From a bacterium (GTDB taxonomy: Bacteria; CAIJMQ01; JAADFP01), in assembly GCA_027021085.1 (NCBI GenBank), contig JALUVB010000305.1, forward strand, positions 1 through 5,094: DNA of 5,094 bases, given 5' to 3'. Below the pieces are notes generated by a model. The model was not told the origin of the DNA, did not search any database, and saw nothing but the letters and a program-made list of their open reading frames with translations. This document shows, in pieces, positions 5,086-5,094 of the stretch; position 1 is the first letter of the stretch, and every line of letters begins with the position of its first letter. A program made the translations under genes and the position numbers.

Positions 5086-5094
5086 ACTTTAGAC
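5081..5094. repeat. Heptamer tandem repeat TTTAGAC, two exact copies, reaching the window edge
   Basis: Two perfect 7-bp units start inside the last sense codon of tsaD and include its TAG stop. The array probably continues beyond the window. The TAGAC core and 7-bp period match the pair at 1247-1260. Confidence 0.6.

Overview
The window suggests a moderate-GC, Gram-negative-type bacterium, probably from an uncultivated lineage. The grounds are the pairing of a CtpA-type S41 protease with a YibQ-type divergent polysaccharide deacetylase, both predicted to act outside the inner membrane, and a tiny COX24-like basic gene of a type I recall from Bacteroidota and candidate phyla. An Omnitrophota-like source is a low-confidence guess. 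The code appears standard, with TGA and TAG both used as stops. Two of the plus-strand genes appear to start with TTG.

Layout: positions 1-1165 form a leftward (minus-strand) unit. It holds a complete XerD-type tyrosine recombinase followed, with an ATGA stop/start overlap, by the N-terminal third or so of an AIR-synthase-related (PurM/HypE-like) protein that runs off the left edge. Positions 1166-1543 hold no supported gene. This is a divergent spacer with a promoter candidate at each end and, between them, several unrelated 7-bp tandem repeats, a G/C-rich imperfect hairpin and a perfect 12-bp palindrome. Positions 1544-5085 form a rightward unit: a 31-codon, extremely basic protein, the S41 peptidase, the polysaccharide deacetylase, and tsaD. 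A 7-bp tandem repeat begins on the tsaD stop codon and reaches the right edge. It shares its TAGAC core with one of the spacer arrays about 3.8 kb away.

Function: the rightward unit mixes translation (a probable ribosome-associated microprotein, and TsaD, which makes the tRNA modification t6A) with cell-envelope processing (a periplasmic carboxyl-terminal protease and a wall or polysaccharide-modifying enzyme). The protease-deacetylase order recalls the proteobacterial envC-ctpA-yibQ neighbourhood. The leftward unit joins chromosome-dimer resolution (XerD) to an ATP-grasping maturation-type enzyme of unknown substrate.

The protein-coding genes are mostly ordinary housekeeping genes with intact active sites. 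The parts most worth a second look are the heptamer-rich spacer, the overlooked 31-codon gene, and the SD-less, possibly leaderless start of xerD.
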